NCBI RefSeq assembly: GCF_021442325.1
Contig: NZ_CP087879.1
Span: 62,001-126,000, forward strand
From: Agromyces marinus
Lineage (GTDB): Bacteria; Actinomycetota; Actinomycetes; Actinomycetales; Microbacteriaceae
Direction of reading: 5' to 3'
DNA length: 64,000 nt
Notes under the pieces: model-generated
What the model was told of the DNA's origin: nothing
Database searches by the model: none
What the model saw: only the letters and a program-made list of their open reading frames with translations
Shown here: one piece after another, positions 42,981 through 52,134 of the stretch
Layout: each line of letters begins with the position of its first letter
Numbering within the stretch: the stretch's first letter is position 1
Made by a program: the position numbers and the translations under genes

Positions 42981-43523
42981 GTGACTGGTGATGCGGTGGA
43001 GATCTTCGAAGGCTGGCCCCTCCCGGCGGCGATCGGCACCCTGTTCGTGATCGTGCTCCTCCGCGCCGGCGGGACGTACGCGCTCGGGCGAGGATCGCGC
43101 GCGGGCGTGAAGCGGTTGCTCGAACGTCGCGGCCGCATGGGCCCGGCGCTCGCCCGGGCGGAGGCCGTCGTCGACCGGTACGGCGCACCCGTCGTCGCGC
43201 TCTCCTTCCTCACGGTCGGCTTCCAGACCGCGGTGAACCTCGCGGCGGGCGTCATGCGGATGCCCCTCATCAGGTACCTCCCCGCGCTCGTGATCGGCGG
43301 GGCCGCCTGGGCGACGATGTACGGCGTGCTCGGACTCGCGACGATCAACGCGATCATCCAGGCGGCCCAGCGCGACCCGGTCGCCGCGATCGTCAGCGTG
43401 CTCGCCGTGATCGCGCTGTTCGTGCTCATCGACGTCGCGACGCGCAAGGCCCGGGCGATCTCCGCACGGCATGCGGCGGCGGTCGAGCCCGTGCTGCCGG
43501 AGGAGCCCGGAGCGGCGGAGTAG
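42981..43523 (+). CDS. DedA/SNARE-associated-type membrane protein
   Basis: A 180-residue membrane protein with four or five hydrophobic helices and the DedA-like stretch TVGFQTAVNLAAGVMRMP, followed by RYLPALVIGGAAWATMYG. Members of the DedA family are linked to membrane homeostasis and lipid-carrier flipping. GTG at 42981 is used because it starts just before the first helix; an alternative GTG lies 15 bases on. Confidence 0.8.
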   Translation: MTGDAVEIFEGWPLPAAIGTLFVIVLLRAGGTYALGRGSRAGVKRLLERRGRMGPALARAEAVVDRYGAPVVALSFLTVGFQTAVNLAAGVMRMPLIRYLPALVIGGAAWATMYGVLGLATINAIIQAAQRDPVAAIVSVLAVIALFVLIDVATRKARAISARHAAAVEPVLPEEPGAAE

Positions 43524-43574
43524 CCGAGCCCGACGGAGGAGCCGGGCCCGACCGCGGAGCCGAGCCCGACCGCG
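43524..43574. repeat. Tandem repeat between convergent genes
   Basis: Three imperfect copies of GGAGCCGRGCCCGACC follow the DedA stop and fill nearly the whole gap to the convergent sigma-fusion gene. Confidence 0.7.
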
Positions 43575-43575
43575 A

Positions 43576-45363
43576 TCAGTCGCGGGGCGCTGCCTCTCGC
43601 CGCACGTTCCGCGTCTGCGAAGCGTCGAGGGCGTCGGCCCGGGACCGCGCGAGGCCGCCGTCGGGTTCGCCCGCGGCGAGCAGGCTCGAGGTCGCGACGA
43701 CCGAGAGGTGGTTGATCGATCCGCGGACGGTGAAGTTCGCCGTGCCGTCCTCGCCGATCACGCCCTCGATCAGCGGTGACGTGCGGTCGAAGATCGTGAA
43801 CCCGGTGCCGGGCGGGCCCGTGACGACGAGCGTGCGCCATCCGTTCGCCCCGGGCTCGCCGGCATCGAAGGCCAGACCGGGTGCGCCCGGTTCCGCAGGC
43901 TCGACGACCGGGTCCGCCGGCCCGCTGCCCTCGCCGCGATCGGGCTCCGGCACCGAGGGGGTCGAGGTGGGTGCTTCGGTCTGCGCATCCTCGGCGCCCC
44001 CGCCCGTCTGCCCGTCGTCCGAATCCGGCGTGGTCACCGGCCCGTCCGGTGTCGCCGGCGGCGCCGGCGCTTCGGCATCGGGGCTCGGCGCCGGGTCGGG
44101 GGTGCCGGGAACCTCGGTGGTCCGCACCTCCGGCAGGGACGAACCGGGCGCAGCGGCCATGACGTCGGTCGAGGCCGATCCCGCCGCGTCCCGGGCATCG
44201 AGGCCGCTCGGCCCGCCGGCGACCACGGCGACGACGAGCGCGGCCGCGGCCGATGCGGCGAGCGTCGACAGGCCGGTGATGAGGAACCCGCGCGGCACGC
44301 GCCGCGCCCCGCCCGAGAGGGCGGCGGCGGGAAGAGGCGCCGGGGCTCGGCCCGCGGCAGCCGGGGCCGCTCCGGCGGATGCCGCGGCTGCCGGAGCCAC
44401 GGGAACCGGCGCTGCCGGCAAACCCGGGAAGGCCGGGGAGCCCGAGGTCGGGCCGCCGTCGGCGCCGATCACCGTGGCCGCGCCGATGGCGGGGATCGCA
44501 GCGGACAACGGGATCGCAGCCAGGGGCGGCCGCGAGGCACCGGTCCGCGTGGCCTCGAGGAACGCGATGCCCGACGCCCCGCCGAGCACGAGCAGCGGGA
44601 GCAGGCCGACCAGTCGGTGAGCGAGGTCCGGGACCGGGAGCGCCGCCGCGCGGCATCCGGCGCAGGCATCGACATGCGTGCGGATGCGACGGGCGATCGG
44701 ACGCCCCGCGGTCGGCGCCGCCCGCAGGGACGACAGCACCTCGGCGCAGTCCGAACCCGGAGGCGATGCGGCCAGACGCTGACGCACCCATGCGTCCCGG
44801 AGGCCCGAACGCGCGCCGCCCGCGAGGCGGTCGGCCTCGTCGGTCGTGCACCCGAACGCGGCGCCGAGCTCGGTCGGGGGGAGCCCGTCGATCTCGGCCA
44901 TCCAGAGCGCCTCCTGGGAGGAGACCGGCAGCGAGGCGTACGCCGTCGCGATCGCGCCGCCGTCGCGAAGCCCGTTCGGCAGGTCGTCGCGGTACCAGTC
45001 CTCCGGCGCGAGCAGCGGCGGCCGTGCACCCGGGTTCGCGCCGCCCCGGCCGTCGGCGGCGGCCGCCGCCTCGCGCACGGCTGCGAGCACGTGCGGGCGG
45101 AGCGCGCCGACCCGCGCGTTCGGTTCGTGCACCCACGACATGAGCATCGTCTCGGCCGCCCGGACGACGACCTCGACCTCTGCGGAGCCCGGAGTCGCGC
45201 CCGCCGCGGCGACCGCGGCCGATTCGTGCCGGTGCCACAGCCTCGCTGCGGCGAAGCCGTCGCCCGCCCGCGCGGAGACGATGAGGGCGGCGTCGCTGGG
45301 GGTCTCGACGACGGGCAGTGCGAGCGGCGAGGTGGCCGGATGGCCGCCGTGCGCGTCGGGCAC
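43576..45363 (-). CDS. Membrane-anchored sigma factor/anti-sigma (zinc finger) fusion
   Basis: A 595-residue protein. Residues ~20-110 resemble a degenerate ECF sigma region 2. Residues ~140-200 resemble region 4 (LPVSSQEALWMAEIDGLPPTELGAAFG). A ZAS-type zinc finger follows with Cys206, His230, Cys234 and Cys237 (HVDACAGC). A membrane segment (~251-270) and a second (RGFLITGLSTLAASAAAALVVAV, in parts: FLITGLSTLAASA, AALVVAVVAGG) follow, then a long Pro/Ala/Asp/Thr linker and a folded C-terminal domain. Sigma and anti-sigma in one chain on the membrane is unusual. Start GTG 45363 is favoured (GAGGAG 5 bases upstream). It could be a membrane-tethered sigma released by proteolysis. Confidence 0.75.
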   Translation of the reverse strand: MPDAHGGHPATSPLALPVVETPSDAALIVSARAGDGFAAARLWHRHESAAVAAAGATPGSAEVEVVVRAAETMLMSWVHEPNARVGALRPHVLAAVREAAAAADGRGGANPGARPPLLAPEDWYRDDLPNGLRDGGAIATAYASLPVSSQEALWMAEIDGLPPTELGAAFGCTTDEADRLAGGARSGLRDAWVRQRLAASPPGSDCAEVLSSLRAAPTAGRPIARRIRTHVDACAGCRAAALPVPDLAHRLVGLLPLLVLGGASGIAFLEATRTGASRPPLAAIPLSAAIPAIGAATVIGADGGPTSGSPAFPGLPAAPVPVAPAAAASAGAAPAAAGRAPAPLPAAALSGGARRVPRGFLITGLSTLAASAAAALVVAVVAGGPSGLDARDAAGSASTDVMAAAPGSSLPEVRTTEVPGTPDPAPSPDAEAPAPPATPDGPVTTPDSDDGQTGGGAEDAQTEAPTSTPSVPEPDRGEGSGPADPVVEPAEPGAPGLAFDAGEPGANGWRTLVVTGPPGTGFTIFDRTSPLIEGVIGEDGTANFTVRGSINHLSVVATSSLLAAGEPDGGLARSRADALDASQTRNVRREAAPRD

Positions 45364-45581
45364 GTGCACTCCTCTCGTCGCGCCGGCGTCTCGGTGCGCG
45401 CGGCCTGCGGCGCGGCGCGCCGGGGAACTCGGGTCGCCTGGGCGGCGGGCGGATGCCCGGACCGGTCGTCCGTCTGGGGAGGGCGCCGATCGGGGGTGGG
45501 CACCTCGCCGATGTCGCCATCAGCGGTCGGCCCGAGTCTACGACCTGGACGGGGTCCCGGCGCAAGGGGCCCGACGGTCCT

Positions 45582-46499
45582 TCAACTGCCGGGGTGGCCG
45601 GGTTCCCGCGGGGTTCGCAGCAGGGCGCCTTCCTGCCGGATGGTCGCCGCGGCGATCCCCATGGCCTCCGCGAGGACGCTCGCCCAGGTCTCGGCCGTGG
45701 CCGGCATGCCCCCGGCGGCGATGCGGTGCACGACTCCCGCGAGGGTCGCGTCGCCCGCGCCCATCGTGTCGACGATCGGCCCGGGCAACTCCACGACGCC
45801 GGAGTGCACCTCGAGTGCGGCCGTGTGCACGCTCGCACCGTGCCGTCCCGCGGTGGCGAGGACGGCGGGGCAGCCGCGCTGCCCGAGCACCCGCACGAAC
45901 TGCTCGAGCGATGTGCCGGCGAGCAGGTCGGCGTCGTCGTCTCCGACCTTGACGAGCACGGACGTCGCGGCGGCGCGCAGCAGGTTCGCCAGGAAGCGGT
46001 CGCGATCGTGCAGCATGCCCGCGCGCGGGTTCGCATCGATCACGAGCCGACGTCGCGGATCGCGCACCGCCCCGAGGAGCGCCTCGACCTGTTCGTCGTC
46101 GTCGAACGGGTAGCAGCTCACGACCACGAGGTCTGCGGCGTCGAGTGCGTCGCGGGTGGTCCCGTCGAAGGCCAGGCGGCGCGCCCGTGCGGCTGCGTTG
46201 AACTCGTACCGGGGCTCTCCGCCCGAGGTGCGGATCGAGACGGCTCGCGAGGAGCCGAGCTCGGACGGACTCGCCACGAGCGCGACGTCGTAGTCGATGA
46301 GGAACGATCGGATGCGTCGCCCCGGCTCGTCGTCGCCGATCATGGCAACGAGCGTCGCGTCGGTGCCGAGCAGCGCGAGCCCGGTCGCCACGTTCAGCGC
46401 GGCGCCGCCGACGAATTCGCGCGTGCCGCGCGGGTCCCGGAGTTCGTCGATGAGGGCGTCGCCGACGACGGCGACCCGAGGAACGTGTGGTCGCGTCAT
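45582..46499 (-). CDS. PfkB-family carbohydrate kinase
   Basis: A 305-residue ribokinase-fold kinase with GGAALNVATGLALLG (~31-45) and VDTMGAGDATLAGVV holding the catalytic Asp. The N-terminus VAVVGDALIDELRD resembles ribokinase/fructokinase rather than the hexose-phosphate branch. The 218 bases upstream of the sigma-fusion start hold no gene; its own start ATG overlaps no promoter I can define. Substrate unknown. Confidence 0.87.
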   Translation of the reverse strand: MTRPHVPRVAVVGDALIDELRDPRGTREFVGGAALNVATGLALLGTDATLVAMIGDDEPGRRIRSFLIDYDVALVASPSELGSSRAVSIRTSGGEPRYEFNAAARARRLAFDGTTRDALDAADLVVVSCYPFDDDEQVEALLGAVRDPRRRLVIDANPRAGMLHDRDRFLANLLRAAATSVLVKVGDDDADLLAGTSLEQFVRVLGQRGCPAVLATAGRHGASVHTAALEVHSGVVELPGPIVDTMGAGDATLAGVVHRIAAGGMPATAETWASVLAEAMGIAAATIRQEGALLRTPREPGHPGS

Positions 46500-46633
46500 C
46501 CGCTCGGTTCTCCCAGCTTCCGGGCTGCAGCGGCCCGGAGCCAGCGTGGCACGGGGGCGGGCCGGGCGTCCAGCGGCGCGGGGGCGCCGCCGGAACGCTG
46601 TACGGTGTGTCGAGTCCCCGAACGGAAGGCCCC

Positions 46634-47353
46634 ATGAGACCCGGACCCCGCCGCAGCCTGTCGCACGCCGAGATCCTCGCCGCAGCCTTCGAACTGCTCG
46701 AGACCAAGGGCTTCGACGCCGTGTCCGTCCGCGGCGTCGCCGGCGCGCTGGGCCTCACCCCGACGGCGATGTACACCTACTACCCGAACAAGGACGCGCT
46801 CCTGAGCGGCATGGTCGAGCAGGTGCTCGGCCGCCTCGAGGACCAGGCGACGGATGCCGCGGCGCGCCCGGCCACGACCACGGCAGTGCCTGCGCCCGAG
46901 GGCCGGCGGGAGCGGGTCACGGCGCTCGCGGGTGCGCTGCGTTCCCAGCTCGTCGACCGCCCCGGTGCCGTCGGCCTGCTGCTCGCGACCCCGCTCGACG
47001 GACCGAACGCGCGCAGGTTCGAGGAGCGCCTCCTCGAGGCGTTCGCCGACGCCGGACTCGACGCGCTCGCCGCCGGGCGCGCAGCGCACGCGGTTCGCGT
47101 CCACGTGCTCGGGGCCGTCGCCTTCGACGCGGCCGAGACCGCCCGGACCGCCGATGGCTCGCAGGCCGCCGACCCCGCATCGACGGTGCAGCGCGAGCCC
47201 GCGGCATCCGCCACCGCGACGCTCTGGGACGAGCTCGAGGCCTTCCCGCTCGGCGACCGCAGCCGAGGATTCGCCGACGACGCGACCGCCCGTTTCGAGT
47301 GGGGCCTCGATCGCCTCCTCGACGGCCTGTTCGCGTCGTCCGGCGCGGACTGA
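46634..47353 (+). CDS. TetR-family regulator
   Basis: A 239-residue TetR protein with VSVRGVAGALGLTPTAMYTYYPNKDAL (in parts: VRGVAGALGLTP, TAMYTYYPNKDAL). The ligand domain is long and Ala-rich. It is divergent from the PfkB gene (134-base gap) and convergent with the M6 protease, separated from the latter by the hairpin at 47395-47426. Ribosome-binding site GGAAGG. Confidence 0.88.
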   Translation: MRPGPRRSLSHAEILAAAFELLETKGFDAVSVRGVAGALGLTPTAMYTYYPNKDALLSGMVEQVLGRLEDQATDAAARPATTTAVPAPEGRRERVTALAGALRSQLVDRPGAVGLLLATPLDGPNARRFEERLLEAFADAGLDALAAGRAAHAVRVHVLGAVAFDAAETARTADGSQAADPASTVQREPAASATATLWDELEAFPLGDRSRGFADDATARFEWGLDRLLDGLFASSGAD

Positions 47354-47394
47354 CCGAGACGGCGGGCGCCGAGGCGCGCACCGCCCGGAGACGA

Positions 47395-47426
47395 CGAGGC
47401 GCCGACCCCGAAGGGCCGGCGCCTCG
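47395..47426. terminator. Bidirectional hairpin between tetR and the M6 protease gene
   Basis: CGAGGCGCCG (47395-47404) pairs perfectly with CGGCGCCTCG (47417-47426) across a 12-base loop, midway between the stops of two convergent genes. Confidence 0.65.
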
Positions 47427-47444
47427 CCGCTGCGGCAGGTCGGG

Positions 47445-50273
47445 TCAGCCCACCGTGGGCGGGGTGACCTCGATCAGCGCTGCCGTGTTGCCCTGGAGCG
47501 CCTTCTTGACCGTGATGACGGTGCCGAAGCCCACGCCGTCGTCAGCCGGGGCTCCCGAGCCGAACGGCCCGAGCCCGATGTCGACGCCGTAGTACTCCGT
47601 CGCCGGCGTGCCGTCCATGTGGTACAGCGGCACCGAGTACGGCGCGTTGCCCACCGACGGCACGACGACCGATGCGTCGCGGTCGCGGTAGAAGAGCGCC
47701 CCGTCCGTGTCGCGGATCGCGAAGCCGGGCACCCAGCTCTGGTCGTCGGTGAAGGTGCTCACCGCCGGCAGCGCCGGGATGTCGGTGCAGTACTCGTTCA
47801 GCTCCGCGTCCGAGATGCACTCGCGGAACGGGATGGTCGGCGTCAGGCCGAACGCCGCGTTCGACGACTGGGCGCGCGAGGCCATCACGTTGAGCGTCGA
47901 CGGGTCGAGGTCCGCCGCCGCACCCGTGCGCTGCAGCGGGTCGAAGTGGCTGTCCACGATGAGCAGCCCGCCCTTGGCGCCGTAGCTCGGCAGCGCGGTC
48001 TCGTTCGAGATGATCTGGTTCGCGTTGCCGTACGTGGTGTCGCGGTACCAGACCAGCGCGCCGGGGGCGTTGTAGGCGACCTTCTCGACCTTCCAGGCGC
48101 CGTCCTCGGCGCTGTAGGTCGTGTTGTAGCCGTACTTCAGGCCCTCGTCGAAGCCGTCGAAGTTGCGCCACTCGACCAGGTAGTACTGCGCCTGGACCGC
48201 GGTGCCCGTGTCGATGCGCCAACCGGGACCGGTGGTGTCGACGAACGTGCCGCCCTCGGTCGTCCAGCCGTTGTCGCCGCTCTCGACGTCGTCGCTCCAC
48301 GTGGTGGCGCCGCCGCCGGTCACCGAGAAGTCGTCGGCGAACCAGCCGCGGTCCTGGTAGGCCGCGTCGGTCGTGAGGCGGAGGCGGATGTCGACCGTCG
48401 TGCCCGCGAACGCGGACAGGTCGACGTACTGGTGGGTCCAGCCGTGCGAGTCGCCCGTCAGGCCGTACTTCTTGCCGCCGAAGGTGGCCATGTTGCCGTT
48501 CGGGTCGCCGTAGCCGTCATCGGTCGAGGCGAGCGTGCCGTCCTCGGCGAAGACCTTCTGCTCGGCCCAGGTGGTGCCGCCGTCGGTCGAGACCTCGACG
48601 AAGCCGTAGTCCCAGTCCGCCTCGATGACGTAGTCGTTCCACATCCAGAACTTCGCGTCCGCCGCGTCGGGGACGTCGATCGAGCGCTCGATCTTGATGT
48701 CGCCCCAGTCCTGGTCGGCACCGGTGTACCACATGTTCTCGCCGCTGTGCGGGTCGGTCAGGGTGGTGACCTTGTCGGGCAGGTTGACCTTGATGCCGTC
48801 CTCGGTGCCCTTCTTGGGGCGCGAGGTCTGGCCGACCTTGATGGTCTGCTTGTCGTCGCCTGGCTCGACGACCTCGGGGTCGGCCCAGCCGAGCACCCAC
48901 TTGTCCCAGAGGCCCATGTGGGTCGGCATCGACTGGAAGATCGGGCCCGAGTGCGAACCCGACGACATGAGGTCCCAGAAGTCGACGTCGGAGCTGCCGG
49001 CGCCGGAGACGTCGTAGAGGTCCGGCAGGCCGAGGTCGTGGCCGTACTCGTGGGCGAACACGCCGACGCCCGAGTCCTCGGGCTGCACGATGTAGTTCGA
49101 CAGCTTGAGGTCGGTGCCGGGGATGTCCGCACCGCCCGCGACCGCGGAGGAGTGCGCCCAGAGCGCGTAGGTGCCCTCGGCACCGCCGCCGCCCGACTTG
49201 TCCTCGCCGGCGTGCACGAGCACGACGTGGTCGATCACGCCGTCGGGCTCGAGGAAGTTCCCGTCGCCGTCGCGGTCGCCCTGGTCCTCGATGTCGTAGT
49301 CGGACCACGGGAAGTCGGGCTGCAGCTCGGCGAGTGCCTCGACCGCGTGGATCGGGAGCGCGCTCGCGCCGAGCGGGTTGTCGGGGTGCCCCTGCATGCC
49401 CTGGTAGGCGCCGGCCTCCCATTCGCCCTCGTCGTTGAGGGAACACCGCGTGGCGCCGTACCAGCCCTCGGAGTGCGGGAGGGTGACCCACTGCGTCGCC
49501 TCACCGGTCACGGTGTAGGCGCCGCGCGACATCTCCTCGTACATCGACTTCATCGTGTAGCCCGAGATGTCGAAGCCGGGCTTCCCGTCGGGACCCGTGA
49601 GGTCGGTGCGCACCCGCTCGGTGATGCCCTCGTCGGTGAACAGCATCTTGTTGAAGTGCTCGGGCGAGAAGTCCTCGACCCACATCGAGTTGTTGTCCTC
49701 GTGGGGCGAGTCGGCCGGGTTCGGGATGTTGTTGTGCAGCGGGCCGTTGACGACCTCGCCGGGCTTGCAGGTCGATGCGCCCCAGTACTCGGGAACCCAG
49801 CTGTCGGTGAAGTCGTCGTTCGCCTGGTCGTTGAAGTCGACCAGGATCGTGAGGAGCTTCGCCTCCTGCGTCGATTTCGCCTGCTTCAGGTTCTTCGACT
49901 TGAGCGCCTTCGGGCTCTTGCCGGTCTCGATCGACTTCGCCTCGAGCTTCGCGAGGCCGCGAGCGGCCACGGGGTTGCCCTGCGTGTACTTCTTGTCGAT
50001 CGCGGCCGAGGCGTCGGCCACGGATCCGGCGACGGGGCCCGCGCTCCGGCGCGCGGTTCCGTCGATCGTGACCCCGGCAGACTCATCGGTCTGGAACGCC
50101 GCCTCCGCGTGGGGGGCGGCGTAGTTCATGTAGTGCTCGTCTGCTCCGATGACCGGGGCTGGTGCTGCGCTCGCCGTGGTCGTGCCCACGGTCGCCAATC
50201 CGGCGGCCGCGAGTGCGAGCACGGGGATCGCAGCGACCGCGCGGCGACGCGCGCGGTTCGTCTTCCCTGACAT
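47445..50273 (-). CDS. Secreted M6-family (immune inhibitor A-like) metalloprotease
   Basis: A 942-residue secreted zinc protease. The signal peptide has RARRR, a hydrophobic core and cleavage near TASA-AP (about 37/38). The catalytic HEYGH is at 408-412, followed by LPDLYD, as in immune inhibitor A. A large C-terminal region (600-942) has beta-sandwich domains (GWTHQYVDLS, GWFADDFSV). The N-terminal ~100 residues after the signal resemble a propeptide. Strong ribosome-binding site (GGAGGGAGAAG). Expected role: extracellular degradation of proteins. The gene has normal codon use; the paralogue content cannot be judged from this window. Confidence 0.94.
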   Translation of the reverse strand: MSGKTNRARRRAVAAIPVLALAAAGLATVGTTTASAAPAPVIGADEHYMNYAAPHAEAAFQTDESAGVTIDGTARRSAGPVAGSVADASAAIDKKYTQGNPVAARGLAKLEAKSIETGKSPKALKSKNLKQAKSTQEAKLLTILVDFNDQANDDFTDSWVPEYWGASTCKPGEVVNGPLHNNIPNPADSPHEDNNSMWVEDFSPEHFNKMLFTDEGITERVRTDLTGPDGKPGFDISGYTMKSMYEEMSRGAYTVTGEATQWVTLPHSEGWYGATRCSLNDEGEWEAGAYQGMQGHPDNPLGASALPIHAVEALAELQPDFPWSDYDIEDQGDRDGDGNFLEPDGVIDHVVLVHAGEDKSGGGGAEGTYALWAHSSAVAGGADIPGTDLKLSNYIVQPEDSGVGVFAHEYGHDLGLPDLYDVSGAGSSDVDFWDLMSSGSHSGPIFQSMPTHMGLWDKWVLGWADPEVVEPGDDKQTIKVGQTSRPKKGTEDGIKVNLPDKVTTLTDPHSGENMWYTGADQDWGDIKIERSIDVPDAADAKFWMWNDYVIEADWDYGFVEVSTDGGTTWAEQKVFAEDGTLASTDDGYGDPNGNMATFGGKKYGLTGDSHGWTHQYVDLSAFAGTTVDIRLRLTTDAAYQDRGWFADDFSVTGGGATTWSDDVESGDNGWTTEGGTFVDTTGPGWRIDTGTAVQAQYYLVEWRNFDGFDEGLKYGYNTTYSAEDGAWKVEKVAYNAPGALVWYRDTTYGNANQIISNETALPSYGAKGGLLIVDSHFDPLQRTGAAADLDPSTLNVMASRAQSSNAAFGLTPTIPFRECISDAELNEYCTDIPALPAVSTFTDDQSWVPGFAIRDTDGALFYRDRDASVVVPSVGNAPYSVPLYHMDGTPATEYYGVDIGLGPFGSGAPADDGVGFGTVITVKKALQGNTAALIEVTPPTVG

Positions 50274-50452
50274 GCTTCTCCCTCCGAGTGCCCGCGACGC
50301 GTCATCGCGGGACACGAACGTCGTCCGCCGGTGGGCGGACGTATGCGGCATCCTGCCCCCGTTCGGGGGTCGGAGGGAACCCTCGGGAATCGATGTGGCC
50401 CCGAATCGTTGCTATCGAGACAACCTCACTTTGCGCACGCCGCCGCACGCGG

Positions 50453-50488
50453 GATGCTTCGATTCGAGGCGCGTGCGATCGAAGCATC
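50453..50488. promoter_or_regulatory. Inverted repeat upstream of the M6 protease gene
   Basis: GATGCTTCGAT (50453-50463) and ATCGAAGCATC (50478-50488) are perfect 11-bp arms with a 14-base loop, about 180 bases upstream of the protease start and 82 bases downstream of the HAD gene stop. It could be a regulator site for the protease or the terminator of the HAD gene. The surrounding 296-base gap shows no gene. Confidence 0.5.
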
Positions 50489-50569
50489 ATCGATGCATGG
50501 CCGTGGAGGCAGCGGATGGCACGGGCCTGCGTCGTGCCCCGTGCCCGAGTCCGCGCCCGCGCCCGCGCC

Positions 50570-51250
50570 TCAGGGCAGCAGTGCGCTGCGCAGCTGGTCC
50601 GCCGAGTGAACGACCGCGAACGCGTCGCCCGCTTCCGCGGGCGAGCCGTAGCCCCATTCGACGAGGATCGTCGGGACGTCGTGGGCCGCGGCCCCGAGCG
50701 TGTCGTACCCGCGGTCGCCGACCATCACGGGATCCGACACGTCGACGCCGTGCGCCCGGAGCCGCCGGAGCGCCTCGGCCACGACATCGGCCTTCGTGCT
50801 GCGCTCCTCGTCCTCGCTCGCGCCGGCGATCACGGTGAAGTACCCGTCGAGGCCGACGTGCTCGAGCACGCGACGCGCCATCGACTCGGGCTTGCTCGTC
50901 GCGAGGGCGATCGGCATGCCCGCCGCGTGCAGCGAGCGGATGACGCCCTCGACCCCGGGGAACACGGGCGAGTGCAGCAGGTGCTCGGCGTAGTGGTCGC
51001 GGTAGACACCGAGGGCCGCCCATGCGTCGGCGTCCGAGAACCCGGGGGTCATCCGGAGGCTGTCCAGCAGCGGCGGGCCCACGAAGGTGCGCAGCGTCTC
51101 CGCGTCGGGCACGGGCACGCCCATCTTCGCGAACATGTGGGCCAGGGAGTCCATGATCTCGGTCGCCGAGTCGACGATCGTGCCGTCGAGATCGAAGAGC
51201 ACGGCCGTCCACGCGGGGGCGAGGGTCGGAGTGGGCAGGGGAGAGGTCAC
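50570..51250 (-). CDS. HAD-superfamily phosphatase (phosphoglycolate phosphatase-like)
   Basis: A 226-residue HAD hydrolase. Motif I is FDLDGTIVDS (19-28), motif II is ATSKPES, motif III/IV is MVGDRGYD. A helical cap domain (about 30-100) is as in Gph/PPase-type enzymes. The nucleophile is Asp in DLD. Substrate: a small phosphate ester (phosphoglycolate or nucleotide), not decidable here. Confidence 0.88.
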   Translation of the reverse strand: MTSPLPTPTLAPAWTAVLFDLDGTIVDSATEIMDSLAHMFAKMGVPVPDAETLRTFVGPPLLDSLRMTPGFSDADAWAALGVYRDHYAEHLLHSPVFPGVEGVIRSLHAAGMPIALATSKPESMARRVLEHVGLDGYFTVIAGASEDEERSTKADVVAEALRRLRAHGVDVSDPVMVGDRGYDTLGAAAHDVPTILVEWGYGSPAEAGDAFAVVHSADQLRSALLP

Positions 51251-51317
51251 CGCGTCATCCTAGGGCGCAGGAATCCGAGGAATGCTCGTGAATGCTGGAT
51301 GCCGCCTGTGTGCGCCG

Positions 51318-52013
51318 TCAGAACAGGCGCGCATGCCCGCTCTCGATTCCGCGCATCGCGTCGTAGTCGAGCACGACGCAGCGGATGCCGCGGTCCTCTG
51401 CGAGGGTGCGCGCCTGCGGCTTGATCTCCTGCGCCGCGAAGACGCCCGCGACCGGCGCGAGCAGCGGATCGCGGTTCATGAGCTCGAGGTACCGGGTCAA
51501 CTGCTCGACGCCGTCGATGTCGCCCCGGCGCTTCAGCTCGACCGCGACCGACGCCCCCGTGGCATCCGCCGCCAGGATGTCGACCGGGCCGATCGCCGTC
51601 ATGTACTCGCGACGCACCAGACGGTAGCCGTCGCCGAGCAGTTCGATCTGCTCAGCGAGGAGCCGCTGCAGATGCGACTCGACGCCGTCCTTGACCAGGC
51701 CCGGGTCGACGCCGAGGTCGTGCGCGGAGTCGTGCAGCACCTCGTGGATCGAGACGACGAGCTGGTCGGCGGTCTTGGCGTGCGTGACCTTCCACAGTTC
51801 GACGACGCCGGCCTCGCGCTGGTCGTCGTCGGGCTCGCCGATCGCGAGCGTGCACGGCGGGCTCATCCAGTTCAGCGGCTTGTAGCTGCCGCCGTCGGAG
51901 TGCACGAGCAGGCTCCCGTCGCCCTTGACCATGAGCAGGCGGGTCGCGAGCGGCAGGTGCGCGGACAATCGCCCCGCGTAGTCGACGGAGCAGCGGGCGA
52001 TGACGAGACGCAC
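51318..52013 (-). CDS. nucS: Mismatch-specific endonuclease NucS (EndoMS)
   Basis: A 231-residue NucS with N-terminus [15 protein letters not shown] as in actinobacterial and archaeal NucS. The nuclease active site is in GPVDILAAD and VAVELKRRG (the E-x-K). In actinobacteria this enzyme replaces MutS/MutL mismatch repair by cutting both strands at mismatches. The C-terminus ([10 protein letters not shown]) resembles a sliding-clamp binding tail. GTG start with a weak leader. Confidence 0.95.
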   Translation of the reverse strand: MRLVIARCSVDYAGRLSAHLPLATRLLMVKGDGSLLVHSDGGSYKPLNWMSPPCTLAIGEPDDDQREAGVVELWKVTHAKTADQLVVSIHEVLHDSAHDLGVDPGLVKDGVESHLQRLLAEQIELLGDGYRLVRREYMTAIGPVDILAADATGASVAVELKRRGDIDGVEQLTRYLELMNRDPLLAPVAGVFAAQEIKPQARTLAEDRGIRCVVLDYDAMRGIESGHARLF

Positions 52014-52058
52014 CCGAGCAGTCTACGTACCCCCGCCCCCGTCCCCTCCCCGTCCCAG

Positions 52059-52134
52059 CCGCCGAGTGATACCCCCCTCGCCGAGTGATAGCGCTGCACG
52101 GGCGACACTCGGCGAGGCGGGTATCACTCGGCGG
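52059..52134. repeat. Intergenic palindromic repeat element, copy B
   Basis: A 29-bp hairpin stem (52059-52087 with 52106-52134, one mismatch) and an 18-base loop. Each arm has two units of the word: GCCGAGTGATACCC (52061) and TCGCCGAGTG (52078) on the left, CACTCGGCGA (52106) and GGGTATCACTCGGC (52119) on the right. Same family as 32993-33099. The right arm provides the last codons and stop (CCGAGTGA) of the MFS gene, so insertion probably occurred at its 3' end. Confidence 0.87.

Noticed and set aside
45364..45581. Possible gene in the gap upstream of the sigma fusion
   Set aside because: No ORF with a ribosome-binding site or codon bias; probably only promoter DNA.
46854..50270. A 1138-codon open frame on the plus strand opposite the M6 protease
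   Set aside because: The minus strand carries a complete secreted protease with signal peptide and HEYGH; the plus frame is a shadow.
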